A DNA stretch of 64,000 bases from Methylobacterium sp. PvR107. GTDB taxonomy: Bacteria; Pseudomonadota; Alphaproteobacteria; Rhizobiales; Beijerinckiaceae. A model generated the notes under the pieces. The model worked only from the letters and a program-made list of their open reading frames with translations. It made no database searches and was not told the origin of the DNA. Position 1 is the stretch's first letter, and every line of letters begins with the position of its first letter. The stretch lies in NCBI RefSeq assembly GCF_017833295.1, contig NZ_JAFIBW010000001.1:4925501-4989500 (forward strand), given 5' to 3'. Positions 27,588 through 37,883 of the stretch are shown piece after piece. Position numbers and translations under genes: made by a program.

Positions 27588-28055
27588 GCCAATATACCTT
27601 CGGAAAAACGATACGCGAAAGCTGTCTGCTCGCGTTGATCGCCCTATTAAGTCAGTTAAGGACTCTCTGCAAAGGGAATGACGAAACGCTCTGTAGCAAC
27701 ATAAATCTAACGATCTATTTAACGGCGTTTATATTTCGAATTCTTTGTTAGAAGAACAGTCTATTTGATAAATAGATCGGAGCGATAACATCATATATCA
27801 ACAAAAACAGATTGCGACCGTGTTCGCGCGCGCAAAGAACGGTTGGTTTCGGATCCGTCACCGTTGACGGGACAGTCTGAGCGTCCGGGTTCAAGGCCTG
27901 CCATGCGCCGAGCAGGTCCCGCAGCCGCCGGTGCCTTCGTCGCGAACGGATTGCGATCCCGCCGGTTCATCGCAAGGGCGCCGTTTCTCGGACCGCAATC
28001 CGGTCGGGCGAAGGGACGATCACGCGGCTCGCGCACCCAGATCGACAGGAGCGAA
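27588..28055. other. A+T-rich intergenic region upstream of the glycosyltransferase
   Basis: Roughly 27600-27830 is markedly A+T-rich against a G+C-rich background and encodes nothing convincing. It contains the inverted repeat described at 27711-27779. The remaining part up to 28055 is G+C-rich and leads into the decayed reductase gene. Confidence 0.5.
27711..27779. repeat. Inverted repeat in the glycosyltransferase upstream region
   Basis: CGATCTATTT (27711-27720) is repeated inverted as AAATAGATCG (27770-27779). The right copy also forms a tight hairpin TCTATTT-GAT-AAATAGA (27760-27776). It lies 125-190 bp upstream of the glycosyltransferase start and may be an operator or promoter-proximal structure. 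Confidence 0.4.
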
Positions 28056-29056
28056 GTGACGACGGAAAAATCTGGCACAGCGCCGGTCGCGGAAGCCAAC
28101 GGCATCATCGGAAAGGCGCTGATGGAAGAACTCAGCGCCCGTCCCGACTGGACCACCCGCGCATTGTCGCGCCACCCGCACACGGCAGCCGGCGCCATAG
28201 CGGTGGATCTCACCGATGCCGATGCGACCCGCACGACCCTCGCGGCGGCCCGCGACACCACGCATCTCTTCTACGCCGCCCTTGCGCCTCAACCGAACCT
28301 GGCCGAGGCGGATCGGGTCAACGGGGGCGATTCTGCGCCATCTGCTCGACGGATTGGCGGCCGTCGGTGCACCGCTGCGGCGCGTCGTTCTGTATCGAGG
28401 GCGAAGGTTCAGGCAAACCGTCTCGGACCGGTCCCATCGCCCTTCACCGAGGACGAGAATTCGCGTCACAGCGGCCCGTATTTCTACTTCACGTAGGAAG
28501 ACGAGCTGCGGGCTCGCACGACAACCGCGGTGGACGCTGGTCCATCCTGCGCCCGGACGCGGTATTTGCCGACGCGGCCGGCAATGTTTTGAACGTCGCC
28601 TTGGTGATCGGCGCCTACGCGGCTTTGTGCCGGGCAGAGGGTGCGGCCTTACGCTGTCCGGGTCCGGCCCACGTTTACGAGGGTATTTTCGCTCACGGGA
28701 CGGACGCCCAAGCCTTGGCGCGGGCCAGCCTCCGGGCAGCGACCGAGGGATCGGCACGCGATCAGGCCTTCAACGTCGTGAACGAGCCCGTCCGCTGGCG
28801 GCGCATCTGGGGAAAGCTCGCCGCAGCGCTGGTTCTGCCCATCGGGCCGCCCGTGCCCATGCGTCTGGCGGTTCACAGGGCCGACGCGCGCGCCGTCGGC
28901 TGGGGCCTTGGCGACTTCGCGTTTCACAGCGCCTTCGATCTCGTCTCCGACATGGGCACGATCTGGCGGGCCGGCTTCGATGAGAGCGTGGACAGCGCCG
29001 CAGTTCTGCTATCGGCGATCGGCCGGCTCCAGGCGGCGCGGGTGCTGCGGCGTTGA
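28056..29056 (+). pseudogene. Decayed PRISE-type (progesterone 5beta-reductase/iridoid synthase-like) SDR reductase
   Basis: From GTG 28056 (AGGAG five bases upstream) one frame reads the Rossmann start NGIIGKALMEELSARPDWTT and continues to about 28320. The frame then shifts to give AILRHLLDGLAAVGAPLRRV, and shifts back to LGPVPSPFTEDENSRHSGPY. A TAG at 28495-28497 follows, where the family has Gln (FYF-x-Q-E-D), and a further shift near 28525 leads to WSILRPDAVFADAAGNVLNV. The last part (NEPVRWRRIWGKLAA, FDLVSDMGTIWRAGFDESVD) runs intact to 29056. Together the pieces cover a full reductase of about 330 residues. At least three frameshifts and one nonsense change mean it is not expressed as one enzyme. 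Confidence 0.8.
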
Positions 29057-29182
29057 CGCGATGCCGCCGAAAAGCGGAACCGGCCACCGGCCGGCGCCGT
29101 GATTGGTGCCGTTGACCGACCCTGATGAAGGCGTGAAGCTGGCTTGCGCAGTGCGCCTATCGTTTGAGCCGAACGCATCCTG

Positions 29183-29929
29183 ATGGCTCTTCGCGCGGAG
29201 AAGGCCAGAATGGCAGAGGGATCCGATAACGCGGCGCGCATGGTGCGGCTGGAAGCGGACAATATGCGGTTACGCCGCCTCCTGGATGAGGCGGGCGCGC
29301 CGGACGGGCTCCGACACGGCCTGCGCGACACAATGGCGATGCTCCGGGCGGTCCTGCGCCTGTCGGCCGAGACCGCCGACAGCGTCGAGAATTACGCGAC
29401 GCATCTCGAGGGCCGCCTCGACGCCATCGCGCGCGTCCGGGTCACCGCCGACACCTTCGGCGAAGTCAACCTGCACACCCTGATCTCAGATGAGCTGATG
29501 ATCCATCTCATCCGCGAGGGCGAGCAGGCGGCGCTCGACGGGCCGGCGGTCCGGCTCCGGCCGAAGGCCGCGCAGCTGGTGGCGCTCGCATTTCACGAGC
29601 TCTGCAGCAACGCCGTCGAACATGGCGCCTTCGGCCTCGCCGAAGGCGGCGTCGAGGTCCGCTGGTCCGTCGACAGCACCGGTGCGACATCCGCCGGGGC
29701 GCTGACGCTCGCGTGGAAGGAAACGGGCGGCGCGGCGATCGGCCCGCCGGCACGGCAGGGCTTCGGGATGCAGGTTCTGACCGAGATGCTGAGCTATGAA
29801 CTGGGCGCCCGCGTCGATCTCGCCTTCGAAGCCGACGGCTTACGGTGCATCATACAATTCCCGCTGACGACGCGAGTCGGACACATCGTGGACGAGACCG
29901 ACGTCGATGAAAGCGGCGAGCTGGACTGA
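29183..29929 (+). CDS. HWE-type histidine kinase, stand-alone catalytic module
   Basis: The 248-residue protein starts with a short coiled segment (MVRLEADNMRLRRLLDEAG), then an HWE-like dimerisation/phosphoacceptor region where HGLRDTMAMLRAVLRLSAET aligns with the usual HRVKN H-box, so the His is retained. The ATPase part has the N-box FHELCSNAVEHGAFG and the G-box GFGMQVLTEMLSYELGA. No PAS, GAF or membrane input domain precedes it. HWE kinases in this group often serve the general stress response (PhyR/EcfG), but no partner regulator is encoded nearby. It sits between a pseudogene and a chemoreceptor. Confidence 0.8.
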   Translation: MALRAEKARMAEGSDNAARMVRLEADNMRLRRLLDEAGAPDGLRHGLRDTMAMLRAVLRLSAETADSVENYATHLEGRLDAIARVRVTADTFGEVNLHTLISDELMIHLIREGEQAALDGPAVRLRPKAAQLVALAFHELCSNAVEHGAFGLAEGGVEVRWSVDSTGATSAGALTLAWKETGGAAIGPPARQGFGMQVLTEMLSYELGARVDLAFEADGLRCIIQFPLTTRVGHIVDETDVDESGELD

Positions 29930-29962
29930 AACGGCCGGCGCCGTCCGCGCGCTTCAGCGCTG

Positions 29963-31447
29963 TCAGCCCATCACCCGCGAGGCTTCCCGGACCTGATGCG
30001 TCGCCCGGTCGACCCGGACGCTCGCCTCGGCAATCGTGTCCATGCCGGACGCGATCGCGGACACGCCGTGCGACGCCGTCTGCATGCTGCCGGACATCTC
30101 ACGTGTCACCGCGGATTGCTCTTCCACCGCCGCCGCGATGGTCGACGAGACCTCGTTCAGCGTGCGGATCGTGCCCTGGATAACGCCGATCGCGTCCACG
30201 GCCTCGCGGGTCGCAGATTGGGTGGAAGCGATCTGGCCGCGGATCTGATCCGTTGCCCGGCCCGTCTGCGCGGCGAGGGTCTTCACCTCACTCGCCACGA
30301 CCGCGAAACCGCGGCCCGCTTCCCCGGCGCGGGCCGCCTCGATCGCGGCATTGAGCGCGAGCAGGTTGGTTTGGGCGGCGATGCCGGAGATCAGTCCGAC
30401 CACGTCACCGATCTGGGTTGCCTGCTCGCTCAGGCCTGCAACGATCCGTCCCGTGTGCTGCGCCTGGTCGACCGCTCGCCCGGCCATATCCGCCGCGTGG
30501 CTGACCTGCTGGCTGATCTCCCCCACCGAGACGGATAGCTGCTCGGCACCGGAGGTCACGGACCGGATCTCATTCGAGACCCGCCCGACCGTCTCGGCGG
30601 CCCGGCTTGTCTGCCGCGTCACATCCGCGACAGCGCGACCGATCGCGTCGAGATCGTCGCCGATCGCACGTTGCGCTTCGGCGCGCCGCTGCCGCTCGTG
30701 GACCTGCGCGGTGATGTCAGTGGCAAACTTGACGACGCGGACGGGCCGGCCGTCCGAATTGGTGATCGGGTTGTAGGTCGCCTGGATCCAGATCGCGCAA
30801 CCGCCTTTGCCGGTGCGCCGGAATTCGCCCGACTGGTACTCGCCGCGGGCGAGTGCGGCCCAGAACGCACGATAGGCCTCGCCCGCCCGCTCGGCCTCGC
30901 CGACGAACAGGCTGTGGTGGCGACCGACAATCTCGTCCAGGCGGTAACCCACGGCTTCGAGGAAGTTCTGATTGGCGCTCAGGATCGTTCCGTCGAGCGC
31001 GAATGCGATCACCGCCTGCGAGCGGTGGAGGGCCGTGATCTGGCCTTCGAGATCGAGGGAGCGAAGCTTGTGCGCGGTGATGTCGGTGGCGAACTTGACG
31101 ATCTTCACCGGCTTGCCGGCGGCATCGAGCACGGGATTGTAGGTGGCCTGGATCCAGACCTCGCGGCCGCCCTTGGCGATCCGCTTGTACTCGGCGGTCT
31201 GGAACTCACCGCGCCGCAGATCCTGCCAGAACGCACGGTAAGCCGCGCTCTCGCGCTGCGCCGGCTCGACGAACAGGCTGTGGTGACGGCCGCGGATCTC
31301 ATCCAGCGTGTAGCCCATCGCGGTCAGGAAATTCGCGTTGGCGTCCAGGATGGTTCCGTCGAGCGCGAATTCGATCGTGGCGAGCGACCGGCTCAAGGCG
31401 GCCAGCTTGGCATAGTGATCCCGGCGGCCCTTCAGGCGCTCAAACAT
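29963..31447 (-). CDS. Soluble PAS-PAS chemoreceptor (methyl-accepting protein)
   Basis: This 494-residue protein without membrane segments has two tandem, very similar PAS domains (about 10-125 and 130-250). Each contains [15 protein letters not shown] or [15 protein letters not shown] and ends FATDITA. A methyl-accepting signalling domain follows, with the tip [20 protein letters not shown] and [20 protein letters not shown]. Start ATG 31447 has GGAGGA six bases upstream, better than the in-frame ATG at 31462. PAS-MCP proteins of this kind (BdlA/Aer2-like) sense redox, oxygen or energy state through bound cofactors; the cofactor here is unknown. Confidence 0.9.
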   Translation of the reverse strand: MFERLKGRRDHYAKLAALSRSLATIEFALDGTILDANANFLTAMGYTLDEIRGRHHSLFVEPAQRESAAYRAFWQDLRRGEFQTAEYKRIAKGGREVWIQATYNPVLDAAGKPVKIVKFATDITAHKLRSLDLEGQITALHRSQAVIAFALDGTILSANQNFLEAVGYRLDEIVGRHHSLFVGEAERAGEAYRAFWAALARGEYQSGEFRRTGKGGCAIWIQATYNPITNSDGRPVRVVKFATDITAQVHERQRRAEAQRAIGDDLDAIGRAVADVTRQTSRAAETVGRVSNEIRSVTSGAEQLSVSVGEISQQVSHAADMAGRAVDQAQHTGRIVAGLSEQATQIGDVVGLISGIAAQTNLLALNAAIEAARAGEAGRGFAVVASEVKTLAAQTGRATDQIRGQIASTQSATREAVDAIGVIQGTIRTLNEVSSTIAAAVEEQSAVTREMSGSMQTASHGVSAIASGMDTIAEASVRVDRATHQVREASRVMG

Positions 31448-31973
31448 GATGTCCTCCCCCATGCGCAACCCAAAGGTGCGGCGAAAGCGCACCTTGACGG
31501 TCGCGGCTAATTGCAGGCCGCCTGAAAAAGCTATCTCTGTTAGCAAGATCGAGGGCTGCTATACTGAAAAATTTCTGTCTGTTGACCTAAAACAATTCCC
31601 TTGCCTAAATGTTAAATCGGCCCTCGACCATCCTAAACTGAGCAATCTCGGAGACACGTTTATAAATCTACATGGACGCGACGGGACTCATCCAGCGATT
31701 GTATTATCCTATCTCAGGTTGGTGCTTCCGCAGACGTTGGGTTGGCAACGGGCACGCGTGATGCGCGCGGGCTTCCGGAAACACCGCATCCCACGAAGAA
31801 GTGTCAAACTTTCACAAGTTCTCGACCGCGTTTAAGCCCAGACCAATGAGACCGATGATCATGAGGCCGTCGATTTGGGCAGCGGCACGCTGAGACCGGA
31901 AGGCGCAGAGGGAGACAAACGGCTGCCCTGAAGCCGATCGACTGTGCGTGCGCGCGAAATGCCTCATCGATGG
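31448..31973. other. 526-bp intergenic region without a gene
   Basis: The stretch between the PAS chemoreceptor start and the urate oxidase end is A+T-richer from 31550 to 31700 and probably holds the chemoreceptor promoter. No RNA gene, repeat or supported small ORF was seen. Confidence 0.5.
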
Positions 31974-32816
31974 TCAGACGTCCCGGCTGATCGTTGCCTC
32001 GATCCGCCCGTGGGGTTGGTCGGTCGGCAGGAAAACGGTGCCGGAATTGTCCAAGCCGAAGACCGTCAGGTCGATGGGAATGTAGTGCTTGTTCGGCATC
32101 ACGAAGGTGATCTCGCTGATGTCGTGCACGGCCGCGAGCGCGGCCTCGCCCATCCTGTACATGCTGTCCTGCACACCGCGACTGTAACTCGTACCGAAGA
32201 CCGCCAGCAGCGTCGCGAGAATCCGCGCGTTCGCCGCCTCACACGCGGCAGGCACGTCCGCCCACGACCAGGTCGCGTCCATACTGGTCGCCGCGATCCG
32301 GTCGGTGGTGTCGGGCAACGTCCGGTAGTGATCGGCGACGAAACCGGCCCAGCCGGACTGCGTGGTCTTCATGAAGGTGTAGCCGCGCAAGCCGGAGCGC
32401 AGGGTCGAGCCGACCCGGTCGGCGACGAGCGCGACGAAGCCGACGCCGTTCCCGTCCCGCGTGAAGGTATGGCCATGCGGCTGGCCGTCGATGCTGTGGC
32501 GCAGCCAGCGCGTTTCCTCCGCCTCGATCGCGACCGTCTCGATCTGCGGGTAGGTGTCGAGCAGAACCCGCGCGACGGCGGTGACGAACGCCTCCTTGTC
32601 GAGGGAGAGGTTTCGGGCCGCCGTGACGTTGACGATGTTCTTGATGCTGTCGGTGGCGATGCAGGCGCGGTTGTCCCCCTCGGTCCAGGCGGCACCGAAG
32701 CGGCCGGTCAGCATCACCGAGAGCGTCAGCTCCCGCGGCGTATGGTGGTCGCCGTCGCGGGTGAGGCGCATCACCCGGACCTGCTCCTTGCCGTAGCGGG
32801 ACGCGATCAAGGGCAT
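31974..32816 (-). CDS. uox: Urate oxidase (factor-independent urate hydroxylase)
   Basis: The 280-residue uricase oxidises urate to 5-hydroxyisourate without cofactor. Catalytic residues are in place: Lys10 in SRYGKEQVRV, Thr55/Asp56 in ACIATDSIKN and His244 in VMPNKHYIPIDL. The ENLSVY-type core appears as GLRGYTFMKTTQSGWAGF. Start ATG 32816 matches the family N-terminus. It is divergent from the xanthine dehydrogenase/guanine deaminase unit, sharing a 170-bp control region. HIU hydrolase and OHCU decarboxylase genes are not in the window. Confidence 0.93.
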   Translation of the reverse strand: MPLIASRYGKEQVRVMRLTRDGDHHTPRELTLSVMLTGRFGAAWTEGDNRACIATDSIKNIVNVTAARNLSLDKEAFVTAVARVLLDTYPQIETVAIEAEETRWLRHSIDGQPHGHTFTRDGNGVGFVALVADRVGSTLRSGLRGYTFMKTTQSGWAGFVADHYRTLPDTTDRIAATSMDATWSWADVPAACEAANARILATLLAVFGTSYSRGVQDSMYRMGEAALAAVHDISEITFVMPNKHYIPIDLTVFGLDNSGTVFLPTDQPHGRIEATISRDV

Positions 32817-32986
32817 GGGGATCTCCGACGAAGTCGATGGACGCCGTCCAGCTTAGGGCGGCAGCGATCGTGGATCCAAGATCCATGCGCGCCTGGGCCA
32901 GGCCCGGGCCGACTTGACCGCGGCGGCCGGCCGGCCGCCATATTGCGAGGCTGACGCCTTCCGGTCACCCGGCAGACGAGAGGGGA

Positions 32987-33820
32987 ATGGACCTCAACAC
33001 GATCGAGACGGTTCTCCGGCCGCGCAACCGGTTCGATTTGCCCGCTTGGCGGGCGGGCGACGCGTGCCTCGCGGGCGGGACATGGCTGTTCTCAGAGCCG
33101 CAGGTCGACACCCGAAGACTGATTGACCTCGCCAGTCTCGCCTGGCCGCCGCACGCGATCGACGCGGACGGCTTGGTTCTCGCCGCGACCTGCACATTCG
33201 CGCAACTCGACCGCCTCGACCTGCCGCCCGCCTGGATCGCGGCACCGCTCGTTGGGCAGTGCTGCCGCGCATTGCTCGGCTCGTTCAAGATCTGGAACAC
33301 CGCCACCGTCGGCGGCAATCTCTGCCTCGCGCTGCCGGCCGGCCCGATGATCGCGCTGGCGACCGCGCTGGACGCCACCTGCGCGATCTGGTCAGCGGAT
33401 GGCGGCGAACGGCATGTGCCCGTCGCGGACTTCATCCTCGGCGCCCAACGCAATGCTCTGCGTCCGGGCGAGATCCTACGCAGCCTGTCGATACCGGCCG
33501 CCGCCCTGATGCGCAGGACCGCATTCCGGCGGATCAGCCTCAGCTCGAACGGCCGATCGGCAGCTCTGCTGATCGGGACGCGGGATCCGGCCGGCGAATT
33601 CGCGCTCACCGTCACCGCGTCCGTCCGGCGCCCGGTGCATCTCGTCTTCGCCAGCCTACCGGAAACCGCGGAGCTCCTGGCCCGCCTGGAGAACGCGATC
33701 CCCGAGGCCCTCTACCATGACGATGTTCACGGCCGGCCGGACTGGCGCCGCCACATCACCCGTCACCTCACCGGGGAGATCCGCGACTCGCTCGCGGCGG
33801 ACACAGACCGATGCGGCTGA
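32987..33820 (+). CDS. FAD-binding subunit of a xanthine dehydrogenase-family enzyme
   Basis: The 277-residue protein matches the CoxM/XdhA FAD domain. It has LAGGTWLF near the N-terminus (FAD pyrophosphate loop) and [20 protein letters not shown] (second FAD motif, usually TVGGN). The C-terminal CO-dehydrogenase flavoprotein region ends near LTGEIRDSL. It is slightly shorter than typical (about 290). It overlaps the next gene, which encodes the Fe-S/Mo part, by 10 bases. In this context the complex probably oxidises hypoxanthine and xanthine to urate. Confidence 0.87.
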   Translation: MDLNTIETVLRPRNRFDLPAWRAGDACLAGGTWLFSEPQVDTRRLIDLASLAWPPHAIDADGLVLAATCTFAQLDRLDLPPAWIAAPLVGQCCRALLGSFKIWNTATVGGNLCLALPAGPMIALATALDATCAIWSADGGERHVPVADFILGAQRNALRPGEILRSLSIPAAALMRRTAFRRISLSSNGRSAALLIGTRDPAGEFALTVTASVRRPVHLVFASLPETAELLARLENAIPEALYHDDVHGRPDWRRHITRHLTGEIRDSLAADTDRCG

Positions 33821-36555
33821 CCGTCAACGGCCTCGCGCAGGATCGCGAGCCGCGCCCGGGGCAATGCCTGCGCACGTATCTCCGCGAGGCGGGCTGGTTC
33901 GGCGTGAAAAAGGGCTGCGACGCGGGCGATTGCGGCGCCTGCACCGTCCATCTCGACGGCGAGCCGGTCCATAGCTGTCTGATCCCCGCCTTCCGTGCCG
34001 AGGGGCGCAGCGTGACGACGATCGAGGGCCTCGCGGGTCCTTGCGGTCCGGACGCGGCCGAGCCGAAAACGTTCCATCCGATGCAGGCGGCCTTCCTGGC
34101 GGCGCAGGGCTTCCAGTGTGGGTTCTGCACCCCGGGCATGATCATGACGGCGGCCGCCCTGGACCAGGGCCAGAGGCGGGATCTCGGCGCCGCCCTCAAG
34201 GGCAACCTCTGCCGCTGCACCGGCTACCGCGCCGTTCGCGATGCGATCACGGGCACCGGGCACGCGGTGGCAGCGGGGCTCGATACCGATCCGATCGGCC
34301 GGAACCTGCCCGCCCCGGCCGCGCCGCTGGTCGTGTCCGGGCGCGCCCGTTTCACCCTCGACCTGCCGCCGACCGATGCGCTGCACCTGAAGGTGCTGCG
34401 CTCGCCGCACGCCCATGCCCGCATCGTGGCCATCGACGACACGGCGGCGCGCGCGGTCCCCGGCGTGGTTGCGGTGCTGACGCATGCGGACGCGCCGTCG
34501 GGCCGGTTCTCCACGGGTCGCCACCAGGATCCGCGGGACGACGCGGCGGACACGCGCGTTCTCGACCCGATCCTGCGTTTCGTCGGGCAGCGGGTCGCGG
34601 CCGTGATCGCCGAGACCGAGGCGGCCGCGGAGGCCGGCTGCCGGGCGTTGCGCGCGACCTACGAGGTCCGAACGGCGCTCCTCGACCCCGACCACGCCCT
34701 CACGCCTGAAGCGCCGCGAGTCCACGATCCCCGCGACCGGCCGGGCGAGGACGCCCCGCCGCGGGGGCACCATCCGAACCTGGCCGCGGAGGTGCACGGC
34801 GAGGTCGGCGATGTAGATGCGGGCTTCGCCGCGGCCGATTTCGTCTATGCGGGCGTCTTTCATTCGCAGCGCCTCCAGCACGCGGCCCTGGAGACGCATG
34901 GCTGCCTGGGCTGGCGTGCCGAAGACGGGCGCCTGACGCTCCGCACGAGCACCCAGGTCCCGTTCCTGACCCGCGATGCCCTCTGCGACCTGTTCGGCCT
35001 CGAGCGGGACGCGGTGCGTGTCGTCTGCGGCCGGGTCGGCGGCGGCTTCGGCGGCAAGCAGGAGATGCTCACCGAGGATCTCGTCACCCTGGCGGTCCTG
35101 CGAACCGGTCGTCCGGTGCGCTGGGAGTTGACCCGTCAGGAGCAGTTCGCCGCGACCACGACCCGCCACCCGATGCGCGTGGCCGTGAAGGTCGGCGCCA
35201 GCCGGGACGGGACTCTCACGGCGATCAGCCTCGACGTGCTGTCCGACACGGGGGCCTACGGCAATCACGCGGGCGGCGTAATCCACCACGGCTGCAACGA
35301 GGTTCTGGCCGCCTATTCCTGCCCGAACAAGCGGGTCGACGGCTATGCCGTTTATACCCATACGGTGCCGTCCGGCGCCTTCCGGGGCTACGGACTCAGC
35401 CAGACGATCTTCGCCCTCGAATCCGCGCTGGACGAGGTCGCCCGCAGCCTCGGGATCGACCCGTTCGCCCTGCGCCGGATCAACGCCGTGAAGCCCGGCG
35501 ATTCCATGGTCTCGAACAGCCTGGAACCGCACGACGTGGTGTTCGGCAGCTATGGGCTCGACCAGTGTCTGACCCTGGTCGAGGACGCCCTGCGGGCCGA
35601 TCCCGGGCCGGAGCCGGAGCCCGGCTGGCGGGTCGGCACAGGCATGGCCATGGCGATGATCGACACGATCCCGCCCCGCGGCCATCACGCCGACGCGCGG
35701 ATAACCCTCGACGGCGACGGACATTACACCGTCCGGGTGGGCACGGCCGAATTCGGCAACGGCACCAGCACGGTGCACCGGCAGATCGCGGGCTCGGTGC
35801 TGAACGTGACCCCGGAGCGCGTGCGCGTTGCGGGCGCGGACACCGACGCGGTCGGCCACGATACCGGCGCCTATGGCAGCACCGGCACGGTGGTGGCGGG
35901 CCTCGCGACGCTCCGTGCCGCCGAGGCGCTCGCGGCGCGGATCCGAACGCGGGCCGCGGACATGTCGGGTACGGCCCCGGAGACGTGCCGGCTCGTTGGT
36001 GACACCGTCGCGACACCGAACGGATTGCTCCGGCTCGCGGCCCTCGGCCCACTGGACGCGTCGGGCCGCGCGGACGGCACGCCGCGCTCGGTCTCGTTCA
36101 ACGTTCAGGGCTTCCGGGTCGCCGTCCACCCGATCAGCGGCGAAGTCCGGATCCTGAGGAGCGTTCACGCCGCCGATGCGGGCCGCGTCATCAACCCGAT
36201 GCAGTGCCGCGGCCAGATCGATGGCGGCGTCGCGCAGGCGATCGGCGCGGCGCTCTACGAGGACGTCCGGATCGACGCGGCGGGACGGGTCGTGACAGAG
36301 GCGTTTCGCGACTACCACATCCCGGCCTGTGCCGACGTGCCGGACACCGAGGTGCTTTTCGCCGAGACCCACGACAGCGTCGGCCCGCTCGGTGCCAAGT
36401 CGATGAGCGAATCGCCCTTCAATCCCGTCGCGGCGGCGCTCGGCAACGCCATCCGCGACGCGACCGGAATCCGGCTTACCGCCACGCCCTTCGCGGCCGA
36501 CAGGATCTACCGGGCCGTGGCGGCCGGGCGACGCGGGGATCAGGGATGGACATGA
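33811..36555 (+). CDS. Xanthine dehydrogenase-family enzyme: 2Fe-2S domains fused to molybdopterin subunit
   Basis: The 914-residue protein begins with a plant-ferredoxin-type 2Fe-2S domain (Cys36, 41, 44 and 56 in [18 protein letters not shown]), then a second 2Fe-2S helical domain (Cys103, 106, 134 and 136 in QCGFCTPG and [10 protein letters not shown]). From about 160 the Mo-cofactor domains follow, with [22 protein letters not shown] and the active-site Glu867 in [10 protein letters not shown]. The layout is that of Desulfovibrio aldehyde oxidoreductase (Fe-S plus Mo in one chain) but with a separate FAD subunit upstream. Neighbours (NCS2 permease, guanine deaminase, uricase) point to purine oxidation. 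An XdhC insertase gene is not present here. Confidence 0.88.
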   Translation: MRLTVNGLAQDREPRPGQCLRTYLREAGWFGVKKGCDAGDCGACTVHLDGEPVHSCLIPAFRAEGRSVTTIEGLAGPCGPDAAEPKTFHPMQAAFLAAQGFQCGFCTPGMIMTAAALDQGQRRDLGAALKGNLCRCTGYRAVRDAITGTGHAVAAGLDTDPIGRNLPAPAAPLVVSGRARFTLDLPPTDALHLKVLRSPHAHARIVAIDDTAARAVPGVVAVLTHADAPSGRFSTGRHQDPRDDAADTRVLDPILRFVGQRVAAVIAETEAAAEAGCRALRATYEVRTALLDPDHALTPEAPRVHDPRDRPGEDAPPRGHHPNLAAEVHGEVGDVDAGFAAADFVYAGVFHSQRLQHAALETHGCLGWRAEDGRLTLRTSTQVPFLTRDALCDLFGLERDAVRVVCGRVGGGFGGKQEMLTEDLVTLAVLRTGRPVRWELTRQEQFAATTTRHPMRVAVKVGASRDGTLTAISLDVLSDTGAYGNHAGGVIHHGCNEVLAAYSCPNKRVDGYAVYTHTVPSGAFRGYGLSQTIFALESALDEVARSLGIDPFALRRINAVKPGDSMVSNSLEPHDVVFGSYGLDQCLTLVEDALRADPGPEPEPGWRVGTGMAMAMIDTIPPRGHHADARITLDGDGHYTVRVGTAEFGNGTSTVHRQIAGSVLNVTPERVRVAGADTDAVGHDTGAYGSTGTVVAGLATLRAAEALAARIRTRAADMSGTAPETCRLVGDTVATPNGLLRLAALGPLDASGRADGTPRSVSFNVQGFRVAVHPISGEVRILRSVHAADAGRVINPMQCRGQIDGGVAQAIGAALYEDVRIDAAGRVVTEAFRDYHIPACADVPDTEVLFAETHDSVGPLGAKSMSESPFNPVAAALGNAIRDATGIRLTATPFAADRIYRAVAAGRRGDQGWT

Positions 36556-37883
36556 AGCGCGAGGCGGCTCCGGACGCTTCCGGAATCCTCGAGCGCACGT
36601 TCCGGCTCGCCGAGCATGGCACGAGCGTGCGCACCGAACTCCTGGCCGGCCTGACCACCTTCCTGACGATGGCCTACATCGCCTTCATCAACCCGAGCAT
36701 CCTGGCCGATGCCGGCATGCCCCGGGGCGCGGTGTTCGTCGCCACCTGCCTCGTGGCGGCGCTCGGATCGATGATCATGGCGCTCTACGCCAATTATCCG
36801 ATCGCCCTGGCGCCGGGGATGGGGCTCAACGCCTACTTCACCTACGTGGTGGTCCAGGGCCTGGGCTTCTCGTGGCAGGCGGCGCTGGGGGCGGTATTCA
36901 TCTCCGGCCTGTGCTTTCTGGTTGTGACACTCACCGGCCTGCGGGCACTCATCGTCGACGGGATCCCGGCCTCGATGCGGATCGCCATCACGGTGGGGAT
37001 CGGCCTGTTCCTGGCGATCATCGCGCTCAAGAACGCCGGCCTCGTCGCGGCGAGCCCGGCGACTCTCGTCACCCTGGGCGACCTGCACAAGCCCGAGGCG
37101 ATCCTGGCGATTGTCGGCTTCCTGATGGTTGCCGTGCTCTCCGCCCGGAAAGTGCGGGCGGCGCTGCTGGCCAGCATCCTGACCGTGACGGCGCTGAGCT
37201 TCGCCTTCGCGGGCAACACCTTCCAGGGCATCGTCTCCCTGCCGCCCTCGATCGCCCCGACGCTGTTCGCCCTGGACATCAAGGGTGCCGTCTCGGCAGG
37301 CCTGCTCAACGTGATCCTGGTGCTGTTCCTCGTCGAGCTGTTCGACGCCACCGGCACGCTGATGGGCGTGGCGGGCCGCGCCGGGCTGCTGACCGAAGGG
37401 CGGATGCGCCGCCTGGACCGGGCGCTGATGGCCGATTCCGCCTCGGTTTTCGCGGGCTCGCTTCTCGGCACATCGAGCACCACCGCCTACCTGGAGAGCG
37501 CCTCCGGCGTTAAGGAGGGCGGACGCACCGGATTGACGGCCGCCACGGTGGCGGTGCTGTTCCTGGCCTGCCTGTTCTTCGCTCCGCTGGCCGCCGCGGT
37601 CCCGCCTTACGCCACGGCGCCGGCCCTGTTCTACGTGGCCTGCCTGATGCTGCGCGAGCTGGTGGAACTCGACTGGAACGACCTCACCGAAGTCGTGCCG
37701 GCCTGCGTGACGGCGCTCCTGATGCCCTTCACCTACTCGATCGCCAACGGCGTCTCATGCGGCTTCATCACCTACGCGGCGCTCAAGCTCCTCGCCGGCC
37801 GCGCCAGGGATGTGAAGCCGATCGTCTGGGTGATCGCGGCGGTCTTCCTGTTCAAGTTCGTCGAGACCGGCGGGGCACATTGA
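36546..37883 (+). CDS. NCS2-family purine (guanine/hypoxanthine) permease, AzgA-like
   Basis: The 445-residue transporter has about 12-14 membrane segments and the AzgA-type signatures [40 protein letters not shown] and [20 protein letters not shown]. It starts inside the end of the molybdenum subunit (ATG 36546; an ATGA overlap at 36552 is also possible), and its stop overlaps the guanine deaminase start. It probably brings guanine or hypoxanthine into the cell for the enzymes encoded around it. Confidence 0.92.
   Translation: MDMKREAAPDASGILERTFRLAEHGTSVRTELLAGLTTFLTMAYIAFINPSILADAGMPRGAVFVATCLVAALGSMIMALYANYPIALAPGMGLNAYFTYVVVQGLGFSWQAALGAVFISGLCFLVVTLTGLRALIVDGIPASMRIAITVGIGLFLAIIALKNAGLVAASPATLVTLGDLHKPEAILAIVGFLMVAVLSARKVRAALLASILTVTALSFAFAGNTFQGIVSLPPSIAPTLFALDIKGAVSAGLLNVILVLFLVELFDATGTLMGVAGRAGLLTEGRMRRLDRALMADSASVFAGSLLGTSSTTAYLESASGVKEGGRTGLTAATVAVLFLACLFFAPLAAAVPPYATAPALFYVACLMLRELVELDWNDLTEVVPACVTALLMPFTYSIANGVSCGFITYAALKLLAGRARDVKPIVWVIAAVFLFKFVETGGAH

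Noticed and set aside
33763..36372. Very long open frame on the minus strand opposite the molybdenum subunit
   Set aside because: It mirrors the real gene codon for codon in G+C-rich DNA; the product is Arg/Gly/Asp-rich with no domain, and the plus strand encodes a complete enzyme.
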